Both the position numbers and the translations under genes were made by a program. DNA of 64,000 nt from assembly GCF_014647915.1 (NCBI RefSeq), contig NZ_BMQC01000001.1, positions 186,001 to 250,000 of the forward strand, read 5' to 3'. The DNA comes from Pilimelia terevasa (GTDB lineage: Bacteria > Actinomycetota > Actinomycetes > Mycobacteriales > Micromonosporaceae). The notes under the pieces were generated by a model that ran no database searches, had not been told where the DNA came from, and saw only the letters and a program-made list of their open reading frames with translations. The number at the start of each line of letters is the position of its first letter. The stretch's first letter is position 1. This document shows positions 54,614 to 62,747 of this stretch, piece after piece.

Positions 54614-55097
54614 CCCGATGCCCGGCCACGACCGCTTCCGCGGCTTCCTCGCCATCCCGTACCTCGACCACCGCGACCAGCCGCTGGCTCTGCGGTTCCG
54701 GTGCCTTGCCGAGCACGACCACCGGGCCGGCGGGCACGGCAAGTACATGAGCGAGACCGGCGATACCGGCCGGATGTTCAACGTGCGCGCCGTCCACCAG
54801 GCCGGCGACGTGATCCACGTCTGCGAAGGCGAACTCGACGCGATCATCCTCGCCAAGCTCGGCCTACACGCCGTGGCCCTGCCCGGCGCGTTGGCGTGGC
54901 AGCCCCGGCACCGTCGGATGCTCGCCGGGTTCAGCAGGGTCTGGGTATGGGGCGACCCCGACGACGCCGGCGCCGACTTCATCGCCCGGATCGTGCGCGC
55001 CCACCGCGCCGCCAAAGGCGTGCGGCTGCGCCACGGCGACGTGACCGACACCTACCTGCACGGCGGCGGCAACGCCCTGCTGGCCCTGATCGCATGA
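54435..55097 (+). CDS. Primase catalytic subunit with Toprim domain
   Basis: 220 residues. The N-terminal part (YQAAVTGHAGTYLARRGIDP with AMFRLGVVVDP) matches the DnaG core domain; the Toprim signature is VIHVCEGELDAIILAKLGLH with VWVWGDPDDAGADFI (Glu and DxD). GTG 54435 has GGAGGTGGAAG upstream, inside the zinc-finger gene. Confidence 0.83.
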   Translation: MSTSQEPEPLRPLSDSQRETLEEATSSYQAAVTGHAGTYLARRGIDPASAAMFRLGVVVDPMPGHDRFRGFLAIPYLDHRDQPLALRFRCLAEHDHRAGGHGKYMSETGDTGRMFNVRAVHQAGDVIHVCEGELDAIILAKLGLHAVALPGALAWQPRHRRMLAGFSRVWVWGDPDDAGADFIARIVRAHRAAKGVRLRHGDVTDTYLHGGGNALLALIA

Positions 55098-55324
55098 GCG
55101 GCCAACCGATCGCCGGTCTGCCCGGCCACCCTGGACCACGCCTGGCCGCCGCGTGGATGGCGCTGACCCCGGCCCGGCGGGCGGCGCTGGCGCCGCACCT
55201 GCTCGGTACCACCAGCGCCGACTACGTCGCCGGCTGGCTGGCCCGCGCCGGCCACCAGGTGTCCGCCTCCACGATCCGGACCTACCGCAGGTCCCTGCAC
55301 CCCCAGGACCGAGTGAGCCCATGA
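55094..55324 (+). CDS. Small helix-turn-helix phage protein
   Basis: 76 residues. LAPHLLGTTSADYVAGWLAR with AGHQVSASTIRTYRRSL reads as a helix-turn-helix of the kind often encoded after actinophage primases. It overlaps both neighbours by 4 bp. Its target is unknown. Confidence 0.65.
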   Translation: MSGQPIAGLPGHPGPRLAAAWMALTPARRAALAPHLLGTTSADYVAGWLARAGHQVSASTIRTYRRSLHPQDRVSP

Positions 55325-56502
55325 CCGAAGACCTGTTGCTCGCCGAGCTGCTCGCCAAACCAGTCGGCCCCGCCATCGCCCGCGCCACCGACTCCGACCG
55401 TGGGTTCACCCGACGCATCCAGATCAGCGGGGACAGCGCCGAGGTCACCGTCCGTGCGGCGCAACCAGAAGCGGACCCCGAGGCGGCAGCCGATCACTTG
55501 CGTGCCCATGGCCACGACCCCGGTCAGTGGACCGTCACCGGGATGCGGTCTTCGGAGTGGACCATGCCCGGCGGCGGTACCGGCGTGGCCACCCGCTACT
55601 CCTTCACCCGCACCCAACCCGCCGACACCGGCTTGGACCTCGACGAGCTCCTCGCCGAGATCCGAGCACACCAGCCCAGCGCCGAGCGGCCCGGCGGCGA
55701 GCACGGCTACCTCGTCCTGCTCGGCGACATGCAGTTCGGCAAGAGCGACGGGGACGGCCCCGCCGGGACACTTCATCGCACCATCGGCTGCCTCAACCGG
55801 GCCGCGGACCTGCTGCTCGGGTACCGGGAGCGGTTCGACATCGGCCACGTCCACGTCGGCTGGCTCGGCGACCACATCGAGGGCTTCGTCTCCCAAGGCG
55901 GGGCGAACACCTGGCGCACCACGCTGACGCTGACCGAGCAGGTCCGGCTCACCCGCCGGGTCATGCTCCACGCCCTGGCCCTGTTCGCCCCACTGGCGCA
56001 GCGGGTTTCGATGGCGGCCGTGCCCGGCAACCACGGGGAAGCCGTCCGGATCGCTGGCCACGGTGTGACTCGGTATGACGACTCGCACGACACCGAGGCG
56101 CTCATCGCCGTCCACGACGCCGCACAGCTCAACCCCGAGGCGTTCGGGCACGTCGAGTTCCTCGTCCCGCAAACCGACGAGCTGACCGTCGTCGCCGAAG
56201 TCGCCGGGACCGTGGTCGCCCACGCCCACGGCCACCAGTGGCGGCCCGGCAAGCACATGGACTGGTGGCGCGGCCAAGCCTTCAACCGCGCTTCCGCGCT
56301 GCACCGCGCGGACCTGCTCGTCGCCGGCCACCTGCACCACGAGTTCGTCGACACCGACGGACCGCGCACCTTCATCCAAGTCCCCGCGCTGGAAAGCGAC
56401 AGCACCTGGTACCGGCACGCCCGCGGCACCACCGGCGCCCCCGGCCTGATCGTCGCCGTCACCCGAGACGGCATCACCAACATCAAGGAGGTAGTTCGAT
56501 GA
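55321..56502 (+). CDS. Metallophosphoesterase (calcineurin-like, SbcD-type)
   Basis: 393 residues. After an N-terminal HTH-like region come the metal motifs GDMQFGK, WLGDHIEGF, VPGNHGE, AHAHGHQWRPG and AGHLHHEF, so the dinuclear site is nearly canonical (Q for the first-motif His). It is a likely DNA nuclease or phosphatase of the replication module. ATG 55321 overlaps the upstream gene. Confidence 0.83.
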   Translation: MTEDLLLAELLAKPVGPAIARATDSDRGFTRRIQISGDSAEVTVRAAQPEADPEAAADHLRAHGHDPGQWTVTGMRSSEWTMPGGGTGVATRYSFTRTQPADTGLDLDELLAEIRAHQPSAERPGGEHGYLVLLGDMQFGKSDGDGPAGTLHRTIGCLNRAADLLLGYRERFDIGHVHVGWLGDHIEGFVSQGGANTWRTTLTLTEQVRLTRRVMLHALALFAPLAQRVSMAAVPGNHGEAVRIAGHGVTRYDDSHDTEALIAVHDAAQLNPEAFGHVEFLVPQTDELTVVAEVAGTVVAHAHGHQWRPGKHMDWWRGQAFNRASALHRADLLVAGHLHHEFVDTDGPRTFIQVPALESDSTWYRHARGTTGAPGLIVAVTRDGITNIKEVVR

Positions 56503-56792
56503 CCACGGACTGGTCAGTCCTTACCGCACCAGGCGTGGGCGACGTAGCGGAGGCCGCTGCCCACAAGGTCGCCCGCCGGTACACCGGCGTCACCGAGTAC
56601 GACGACGTACGCCAAGACGCCAACCTGCTGCTGGCCACCAACCACGACACGGTTCGCAGATACCTCGACCAAGACCAGCTCGGCCTGCTCCACCGCTGGC
56701 TCTGGTGCCGACTCACCGACCAGTACAAGACCCACGCACGACACCGAACCGCCGAAGCGTCGATCGAGCAACTCCGCCGGCAGGCTGCATGA
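56499..56792 (+). CDS. Sigma-factor-like protein, region 2 half
   Basis: 97 residues. YTGVTEYDDVRQDANLLLAT through LTDQYKTHARHRTAE has the helical pattern of sigma-70 region 2 or of phage sigma-like proteins. It overlaps the next gene, which supplies a region 4-like helix-turn-helix. Probably a late regulator; weakly supported. Confidence 0.5.
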   Translation: MTTDWSVLTAPGVGDVAEAAAHKVARRYTGVTEYDDVRQDANLLLATNHDTVRRYLDQDQLGLLHRWLWCRLTDQYKTHARHRTAEASIEQLRRQAA

Positions 56793-57139
56793 CCAACTAC
56801 GACCGCCGGCTCGTCGAACGCCTCCTGCCCACCGTCTGGGACCCATACGCCGCATACGGGATCACCGACAGCACCGCACCCGACCCCGACATGCCCAGAG
56901 CACGAGTCGACCCCGCCATCCGCGGCACCCTCTACGCCCACCTCGCCGACATCAAGACCGGTTGGCAACGCGCACCCCTACGACCCGAGGAACGCCAAGC
57001 AGTCCTGCTGTACTACGGCCTCGACCAAGACCAACGCCACATCGCCCACGTCCAGGGCGTCACCCGGCAAACCGTCGGCGAACGGGTCGACCGCGGTGTC
57101 GGCCGGATCGTCGACTGCCTCAACGGCACCGCCGCGTGA
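56789..57139 (+). CDS. Sigma-factor region 4-like helix-turn-helix protein
   Basis: 116 residues. The C-terminal half, RPEERQAVLLYYGLDQDQRH followed by IAHVQGVTRQTVGERVDRG, is a clear region 4-type helix-turn-helix. It is the last gene of the rightward phage transcript and ends 16 bp before a strong terminator. It may direct host polymerase to late promoters. Confidence 0.68.
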   Translation: MTNYDRRLVERLLPTVWDPYAAYGITDSTAPDPDMPRARVDPAIRGTLYAHLADIKTGWQRAPLRPEERQAVLLYYGLDQDQRHIAHVQGVTRQTVGERVDRGVGRIVDCLNGTAA

Positions 57140-57154
57140 TAACCAAGATCAAAG

Positions 57155-57189
57155 AGCCCCGACCGCGTGCATCTTGCGCGGTCGGGGCT
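57155..57189. terminator. Bidirectional terminator between prophage and lanthipeptide genes
   Basis: AGCCCCGACCGCG (57155-57167) and CGCGGTCGGGGCT (57177-57189) form a perfect 13-bp stem, with AAAG before the stem on the plus strand, that is CTTT after it on the minus strand. It ends the rightward phage operon and the leftward RiPP operon (stop at 57207). Confidence 0.85.
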
Positions 57190-57206
57190 CCATTCGTCGT
57201 TTACGC

Positions 57207-58214
57207 CTACTCGCCAATTGCAGGTTGACGCGACCGGACTCCAAGTATGCAGTAAGCGGCAGACGTGGCGAGGCGATGTTGTATCGCGAACGGGATGCCG
57301 AGCCGGTTCCAGTGGAAAAGAATGTGAGTTGATAGCACCGCTCGTAGGCCACGGCCGAGCGATCCGTGATTGGTCATGGTCCGGAGCCGGGCTCCAGCTT
57401 GGCCAAACTCGACCAGCCAGTTGGCGATGGGGGCAAGGGGGCCGCAGCGGGCGAGGGAACTTGCCGGGCCAGCATCGACGGTGATAAGTCGGCGGACCGC
57501 GAGGCAGAAGTTGTGATCGATGATTTCTGGAAATCCGCCGTCGCGGTAGCTGGCAACGCGGGACCATACGTCGCCCTGCTCGTGCCACTCCAGTCCAGCG
57601 GACCGCAACAAGTAGCTGCACATCAACATCGTCAACTCCGGGCGCCCTATCGGTTGCTGGTGTGGGCCGCGCAGGTAGGCGAGAAGGTGGCGGCTGTCAG
57701 CGAAGAACAGGTTGTGCGCCACGGTCATCGCTGGCGGCCCGCCGAAGGCGAAGGTCTCTGGCTCGTAGTTGCTCTCCCGCCAAGCCCGTACGCCGCCACC
57801 GGCAACGAGTTCGCCAAGCAGCGCATCCAGGAATTCGGTGCAGCCGTATGGGTCGGCAGGATCGGCCGGCTTGATGCGGAGTCGCCAGTCGCCTTTGCGT
57901 ATGAACCACCACGCTGTCACCGTTCCCGCCTCGATTTCGCGGGCGAGCGCCGGGGCGGGTACGTCGGCGGCAGTGCGTTCGGCGCCGGCGCGGTCGGTGA
58001 AGGTGATGTCTACTTGCCGCCACGCGGTACCTTCCAGGTCCTGGAGCGCGGTCCGGCCGGCGGAGCGGTACCGCTTGACGGCAGCTCTGATTGTGTCGGG
58101 GCCTACTCCAGCCTCGGCGGCTAGCTCGGTGAGGTCCCCGCCGCTGATGGCTGCCAGAACTATCGGTTCGGTTACCTGCCCGGCAGCGCCGAGCCGTACG
58201 TCGTCAGGTGTCAT
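57207..58214 (-). CDS. Thiopeptide-type bacteriocin biosynthesis protein (stand-alone SpaB_C domain)
   Basis: 335 residues. The N-terminal helical part includes a small HTH-like segment (LTELAAEAGVGPDTIRAAVK). The rest matches the LanB C-terminal elimination-type domain: VTAWWFIRKGDWRLRIKP, YEPETFAFGGPPAMTVAHNL with FFADSRHLL, and EWHEQGDVWSRVA. It would act on the precursor with LanB, which also has its own such domain. ATG 58214 overlaps the LanC stop by 4 bp; it is the last gene of the operon. Confidence 0.82.
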   Translation of the reverse strand: MTPDDVRLGAAGQVTEPIVLAAISGGDLTELAAEAGVGPDTIRAAVKRYRSAGRTALQDLEGTAWRQVDITFTDRAGAERTAADVPAPALAREIEAGTVTAWWFIRKGDWRLRIKPADPADPYGCTEFLDALLGELVAGGGVRAWRESNYEPETFAFGGPPAMTVAHNLFFADSRHLLAYLRGPHQQPIGRPELTMLMCSYLLRSAGLEWHEQGDVWSRVASYRDGGFPEIIDHNFCLAVRRLITVDAGPASSLARCGPLAPIANWLVEFGQAGARLRTMTNHGSLGRGLRAVLSTHILFHWNRLGIPFAIQHRLATSAAYCILGVRSRQPAIGE

Positions 58215-59419
58215 GTGAGCAGGAGGCAGCGGTCCCAGCCGAAGGCCGGGTTGCCGGTCGCGGCGGTGTGCAGCGCCAGGGCTGCGCCAGCGTCGCCTTC
58301 GAGGAGGCCGATGGTTTCGGACTTTCCGCCGAAGGCGACGAGTTCCCGAGCGACGAGCGGGAGCAGCTCGTTCAGGGTCGGCTCGGAGGCGTCCGCGGCG
58401 GCCCTGGCGACGGTCTGGTAGACGCCGGCCCAGCCATGGCAAAGGGAATCGTCGGTGATCTGCCTTAGTTGTATCGTGTCTTGAATGCAGCGGGCCAGGG
58501 CGCATTCGGCGGCGAGCTGGCGGGTGGTGTCGCCGAGGGCGAGGCCGGCGAGCTGTTGGGCACGGGCCTGGCCAGGTGTGCCGTAACACCAGGATGGGCG
58601 GAGCGGACTGGGTTGGCGGACGATGCCGGTGCTCAGTTCTTCTCGCCCGATCCATTGTGGCCACCATGACCCGCGTTGATGGTCTTGGCGCCAGGCATCG
58701 AGCCACCGGCAGATCTCATGCATTGCGTCGTGGTGACCCTCGACAGTGAGGCCCTGGTTGGCAGCCAAGGCGAGGAGTGCCAGTGGTCCGGTGATCCCGT
58801 GCGCGATGCCGAAGTTGGCGTGGCCGCCGGGGAAGGTCGGCGTAATCTCGAAGTCCGGACCGGTGGGGGTCCACCAACCGGGTAGGTCGACTCCGTCGGC
58901 CCGTATTGGTCTGGCGAGTCGTACGAGGTAGCTCAGGATGGCGGCGAGAGCCTCGCCTTCGGGTTGGGATTGCAGGAGGAGTGCTCCGAGACCGGTCAGT
59001 CCTCCCAGAAGGTCGAACTCGCGTAGCTCGGGCAGTTCGCGCCGGTCCATGCGGGCATGGGCTTGGTCGACTCGTTGGTAGGCGAGTCGGGCGACGAGGC
59101 CCGCCAGCTTGCGTCGGGTGGCCTCGTACCGTTCGCTGTCATCGCCTGCCGCATGAACCGCATAGGCGACGGCTGGAGCGCCTATGTATAGAGAGGCGTT
59201 CTCTGCAACCGAGAGGTCGACGGACGCTGCGCTGGTGAGCCAGGCATGGGCGGTAGCCCATGTGCCCCGGCCCGATCGTGCCCGTTGAATGTGCAGTAGT
59301 GCGATGCCGGCGTGTCCCTTGGCTAGGCTTTGGTGCTTCCAGGTCGGTACCGCTTGGGCGGGGGTGGCGACTTTGTTGGCGATGGCGTCGGCCAAGGCGG
59401 CGGCGTCCTGGTGGGTCAC
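58211..59419 (-). CDS. lanC: Lanthionine synthetase C-like cyclase (LanC)
   Basis: 402 residues, alpha/alpha-barrel zinc enzyme that joins Cys thiols to dehydrated Ser/Thr. Zinc ligands are the Cys in SWCYGTPG and the Cys-His pair in SLCHGWAG; GGHANFGIAHGITGPLALL supplies the conserved active-site His region. The GTG start at 59419 overlaps the LanB stop by 4 bp. Confidence 0.92.
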   Translation of the reverse strand: MTHQDAAALADAIANKVATPAQAVPTWKHQSLAKGHAGIALLHIQRARSGRGTWATAHAWLTSAASVDLSVAENASLYIGAPAVAYAVHAAGDDSERYEATRRKLAGLVARLAYQRVDQAHARMDRRELPELREFDLLGGLTGLGALLLQSQPEGEALAAILSYLVRLARPIRADGVDLPGWWTPTGPDFEITPTFPGGHANFGIAHGITGPLALLALAANQGLTVEGHHDAMHEICRWLDAWRQDHQRGSWWPQWIGREELSTGIVRQPSPLRPSWCYGTPGQARAQQLAGLALGDTTRQLAAECALARCIQDTIQLRQITDDSLCHGWAGVYQTVARAAADASEPTLNELLPLVARELVAFGGKSETIGLLEGDAGAALALHTAATGNPAFGWDRCLLLT

Positions 59420-62400
59420 CGTGGTCTCCTCTGGCGTCGGGCGTGGTGGCTCAACGCCACTGCGCGCGCGAGTCTGTGGGTGGTCTGCTCCGCCTCGGGG
59501 TTGAGTCCGGCCATCCGTACGTGGTGCAGGTGCAGGAGTGAGGGCAGGACTTCTCGGGGTGTGATTCCGGTGCCGGTGAGGCGGGCGCGGTAGGCAACCA
59601 GTGCCGCTCGGCGATGCCGCCAGGCCCGAGCTGCGTGTCCGCTGCCGGTGGCCTCGGTTAGCCCGCTGAGGTCACCGCCCGATGACGCGATCTTGATTGC
59701 CTGACTCTGAATTGCGCGGTCGGTGCTGCGTCCGCGGTCACGGTCGATGGTGTCGACGAGCCAGTGGACGCCGTCGCGGAAGCCGAGCATGGTTCGAGCC
59801 ATGTCCACCATGCTCGCGGCACCGAGTGCAGTCGGGTCGACCCCGGAGCGGAGCTGGGCTGCGGCGACCTGCGAGTCGGCGGCGAAGAACTGCTCGGCTG
59901 CCAGCATCGCGCTGCCGTGTCCGTATCGGCCGGTCTCCGGATGGTAGGAGTCCACCTGCATGAACTGTGCCAGGCCGGCTCGGCTCAGTCGATCGGTCCA
60001 TGCGCCGGCCGCCTCCAGCGCCTGCGCGTAATCCGCTGAGCTGGGTAGGCGGAGCCGGATGCGTAGGTGTGATTCTGTGTCTCGGTACGGCAACCACCAG
60101 GCGACGGAGTCGATCGCGTCGGTCAGCTCGGCCAGGTGGTCGCAGACGATGGTGGCGTGGCGGGCCGGCGTGGCGATGAGCTTTAAGGACAGGTATCGGC
60201 TGATGCCGGGGAGGTGTGCGTGGTCGCGGTGAATGAGCGCGCATCCGGGCCGGTGGGTCGGCTTCGGCCATGAGTGGCCGTTCGTGGCGGAGAGGGGTAC
60301 GACGATTTCGTGTGCGTGCCCGTCGAGCCAGCCGGCATCCTGCGGCGATGGCGCTTCGGTTACGGAGGTGTCGCCGAGCCGGTCGACGTGCCAGCGGAGG
60401 ATGGCGCGTTGGTCTGCGTCGTGGAGGTCGATGCGGATCACTTCGTCATCGTTGCCGAGCCACACGTAGCGGCTCAGGCGCCGCTCCTCACGCCACCTGG
60501 CCGGATCGATATCGAAGGTGCCATCCAGGTCACGTGGCGCAAGCCGCCAGCGAGCAGGACTGATGATTGTCCTGCCGTATCGGATGCGGGGCAGATAGGG
60601 CATGGAGGCTGCGGCGCCCCAGTAGAACTTGCCGACCGGGACTGTGTGAGCCTGGCTGATCTCGCACAGAAACCGTGCCAAGGGCTGGGCGCGGTGGCGG
60701 AAGTCTAGGGCGTTGAACATCGTCGGCTCGACGGATCGCGACCGCGATAGCGACCACAACCAGAGCCGGTTTACATCACCACTAACCGCAAGGTCGGCCA
60801 GCTTGAGCGCCGATGAAGGGTTATCGTCATACTCGCTCAGAGCGAGAATATCGGGCAGAACCTCGTCATTTCTTACGACGTTCCGCGTCCGGGCGAACAG
60901 CGGGGGAGCCGATACCTGAACCGGAAGACCATCGCGGTCCACGCGAGCCAAATCCCGGTAGGCGTCTCTAAACTGGTCGGCGTCGTTGGCATCAAACAGG
61001 TGCAGAAACCGGCCCGTTGTCGTTCCAGCCGCCCGAGATGCGCCCACGATGGTGAGTCGGAAGTCTCCAGCACTCAACGATTCACGGTCGATGGCGCTGA
61101 GGTGGAAGCGAAGCTCGGTGTGGCCAGCCACTTGGGCTCGCTCCCAACCAGGGGCAGTGAGCCTTTCCACAGCCTCATCGTCCAAGACCACCTCGTGAAC
61201 GCCCGCAAGGGTGGCGCATTGCACCAGTTCGAGGAGGGCGGTATCGCGGCCGGTGAGCGAAGCGGCTGGCGGAGGTTTCAACACGGAGCCGTGATAGCGG
61301 GCGGGCAACCCCAAGCCGGTGTCGGGATTGACCAGTTCCAGCACCGGGACGAGGCTGCCGATACCGTACCGCTCGATGAAGCGGTTGTGGTAGTCGATCC
61401 AAATGTCGAAGCCACACGGATGCGCGCTCAGTCGCGTCAGGACCGCCACGCTGCTCTCAGCTTCCTTGGCGACCTCGGTCGGGACCGCAACGGTGACGTC
61501 CAGCCTCAGGTCCAGCATCAACGCCTGGCGTGGTGGCCCAATTGCGGCCATGGCGGCGACGGCCGTCGTCCGCAATTCGCGGCGTCTGCCGGCCTCAACT
61601 TCAGCAGGGTGGTCGGCCAGCGCATCCTGCGTCGCCTGCAAGCCCGCGACGACCGATGCCAGGTGTGAAGGCACTGGAACCTGACCCACTCGTGCAATGA
61701 GGTGGCCCAGTGGGTCAACGCACGTAGTCGGGGCGCGAAGCTCGGTAATGAGCACCCGCTGCCGGACGAGGCTGGCGAGCATAGCGATGATCGAGTCTTG
61801 TGGAATGGCTGGTGCTAGGGCGCTTAGCTTCGCGGCCAGCTCGCCTACGGGGACAGGCATATCCACGGCGTCGAGTACCACCTCGACGGCTTTGGTGAGC
61901 CGCACCGAAATCTCCTCGGGCCGCGTCGTCGACTCGGAAGAGTCGTGTTCGGTACAAGGCACCACGAGGCGGTCTCCGCGGAGGAAGCACAAGTTGTTGC
62001 GGACGACCCTGAGGTTCCGCAGGAGCTTCGTGTCTTGCTCTAACATGCGGACGATTCCCGATAGCCATTCAGCGTCCACCTGGGAGCTGACCCGATGGTC
62101 GCTGCCCCATCGCACAGCGCTGGTCGAGGACAGCGTCACCGGTGCGACGCCGGCGAACAGCCCGAAGGGCGTGGCGCGGCTGTTCATACGCAGCACGTAC
62201 TGCGAAACGGACCTGACCATGCGAGTCCTTTGCCGGACGGTCAGGTCATACCCGCTCTGGACGGCGCGCACTCGTTCAGCGAGGGCAGGGCTGGCGACCT
62301 CTACGGCGTCCGCGACCTGGCTGTCACCCCACACCTTGCCCAGCCACACTCGAAATCCGACCAAGTCGTCTGCCTTAGGAACTGTCGGCAGCGGGTAACC

Positions 62401-62451
62401 GCCGGATAGAACTGCGGCGCGCAGCATCACCGCGTTCGAGTGCATATACAT
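59416..62451 (-). CDS. lanB: Class I lanthipeptide dehydratase (LanB, full length)
   Basis: 1011 residues. It dehydrates Ser/Thr of the precursor through tRNA-dependent glutamylation. The N-terminal glutamylation domain shows QYVLRMNSRATPFGLFAGVA and later blocks; the C-terminal elimination domain starts near residue 730 (SRYLSLKLIATPARHATIVC) with WWLPYRDTESHLRIRLRLPS. Both halves are present. ATG 62451 has GAGGTG five bases upstream. The start is separated from the precursor stop by a strong hairpin. Confidence 0.92.
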   Translation of the reverse strand: MYMHSNAVMLRAAVLSGGYPLPTVPKADDLVGFRVWLGKVWGDSQVADAVEVASPALAERVRAVQSGYDLTVRQRTRMVRSVSQYVLRMNSRATPFGLFAGVAPVTLSSTSAVRWGSDHRVSSQVDAEWLSGIVRMLEQDTKLLRNLRVVRNNLCFLRGDRLVVPCTEHDSSESTTRPEEISVRLTKAVEVVLDAVDMPVPVGELAAKLSALAPAIPQDSIIAMLASLVRQRVLITELRAPTTCVDPLGHLIARVGQVPVPSHLASVVAGLQATQDALADHPAEVEAGRRRELRTTAVAAMAAIGPPRQALMLDLRLDVTVAVPTEVAKEAESSVAVLTRLSAHPCGFDIWIDYHNRFIERYGIGSLVPVLELVNPDTGLGLPARYHGSVLKPPPAASLTGRDTALLELVQCATLAGVHEVVLDDEAVERLTAPGWERAQVAGHTELRFHLSAIDRESLSAGDFRLTIVGASRAAGTTTGRFLHLFDANDADQFRDAYRDLARVDRDGLPVQVSAPPLFARTRNVVRNDEVLPDILALSEYDDNPSSALKLADLAVSGDVNRLWLWSLSRSRSVEPTMFNALDFRHRAQPLARFLCEISQAHTVPVGKFYWGAAASMPYLPRIRYGRTIISPARWRLAPRDLDGTFDIDPARWREERRLSRYVWLGNDDEVIRIDLHDADQRAILRWHVDRLGDTSVTEAPSPQDAGWLDGHAHEIVVPLSATNGHSWPKPTHRPGCALIHRDHAHLPGISRYLSLKLIATPARHATIVCDHLAELTDAIDSVAWWLPYRDTESHLRIRLRLPSSADYAQALEAAGAWTDRLSRAGLAQFMQVDSYHPETGRYGHGSAMLAAEQFFAADSQVAAAQLRSGVDPTALGAASMVDMARTMLGFRDGVHWLVDTIDRDRGRSTDRAIQSQAIKIASSGGDLSGLTEATGSGHAARAWRHRRAALVAYRARLTGTGITPREVLPSLLHLHHVRMAGLNPEAEQTTHRLARAVALSHHARRQRRPR

Positions 62452-62479
62452 TCCGTCACCTCATTCCCTTGAAAATGAG

Positions 62480-62527
62480 CCGGTCCCGGACTCGGCGGTT
62501 TGGGGACCACGCCGAACCCGGGACCGG
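62480..62527 (-). terminator. Partial terminator (attenuator) between precursor and lanB
   Basis: CCGGTCCCGGACTCGGCG (62480-62497) pairs with CGCCGAACCCGGGACCGG (62510-62527), 18 bp with two mismatches and a 12-nt loop. It lies 18 bp after the precursor stop. Such hairpins let the precursor be made in excess over the enzymes. Confidence 0.7.
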
Positions 62528-62545
62528 AGCTGTTAGGTCGAAGGG

Positions 62546-62710
62546 TCAGCCGACCTTGCCGCCACCCGACGCGCAGGCGCTCGGACAGGTGCTACCGCAG
62601 TTATCACTGGTGTCCCGCATGAGTGCCGCAACGAACGGAGCTCCGTTGACGACGTTGATGTCGAGCTCGAAGTCCGACGCGACGAGACCTTCGTGTTTAA
62701 GATTGATCAT
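62546..62710 (-). CDS. FxLD-family lanthipeptide precursor
   Basis: 54 residues. The leader MINLKHEGLVASDFELDINV carries the FxLD box (F14-E-L-D17), the LanB recognition motif related to FNLD. The middle is VNGAPFVAALM. The core, from about residue 32, is RDTSDNCGSTCPSACASG then GGKVG: three Cys (38, 42, 46) and six Ser/Thr, enough for three (methyl)lanthionine rings. Asp33 and Asp36 are candidate targets for the methyltransferase encoded next door. ATG 62710 has AAAGGAAA upstream. A GGGK-like tail is left unmodified in this view. Confidence 0.92.
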   Translation of the reverse strand: MINLKHEGLVASDFELDINVVNGAPFVAALMRDTSDNCGSTCPSACASGGGKVG

Positions 62711-62747
62711 GTTGTTTCCTTTCGAGGGATACTTCCACCCAGCCCGT

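Larger units (their letters stand above)
20400..57200. mobile_element. Temperate siphovirus-type prophage (right border not seen)
   Basis: A complete-looking prophage: integrase, excisionase-like protein, leftward early arm, switch region, packaging, head, tail, lysis, repressor-like and replication genes in order. Its base composition is lower in GC than the host flank. The last phage gene ends at 57139 and a terminator follows. No repeat of the tRNA-Tyr 3' end was found between 57.2 and 64 kb, so the element could extend past the window and include the lanthipeptide cluster. Confidence 0.92.
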
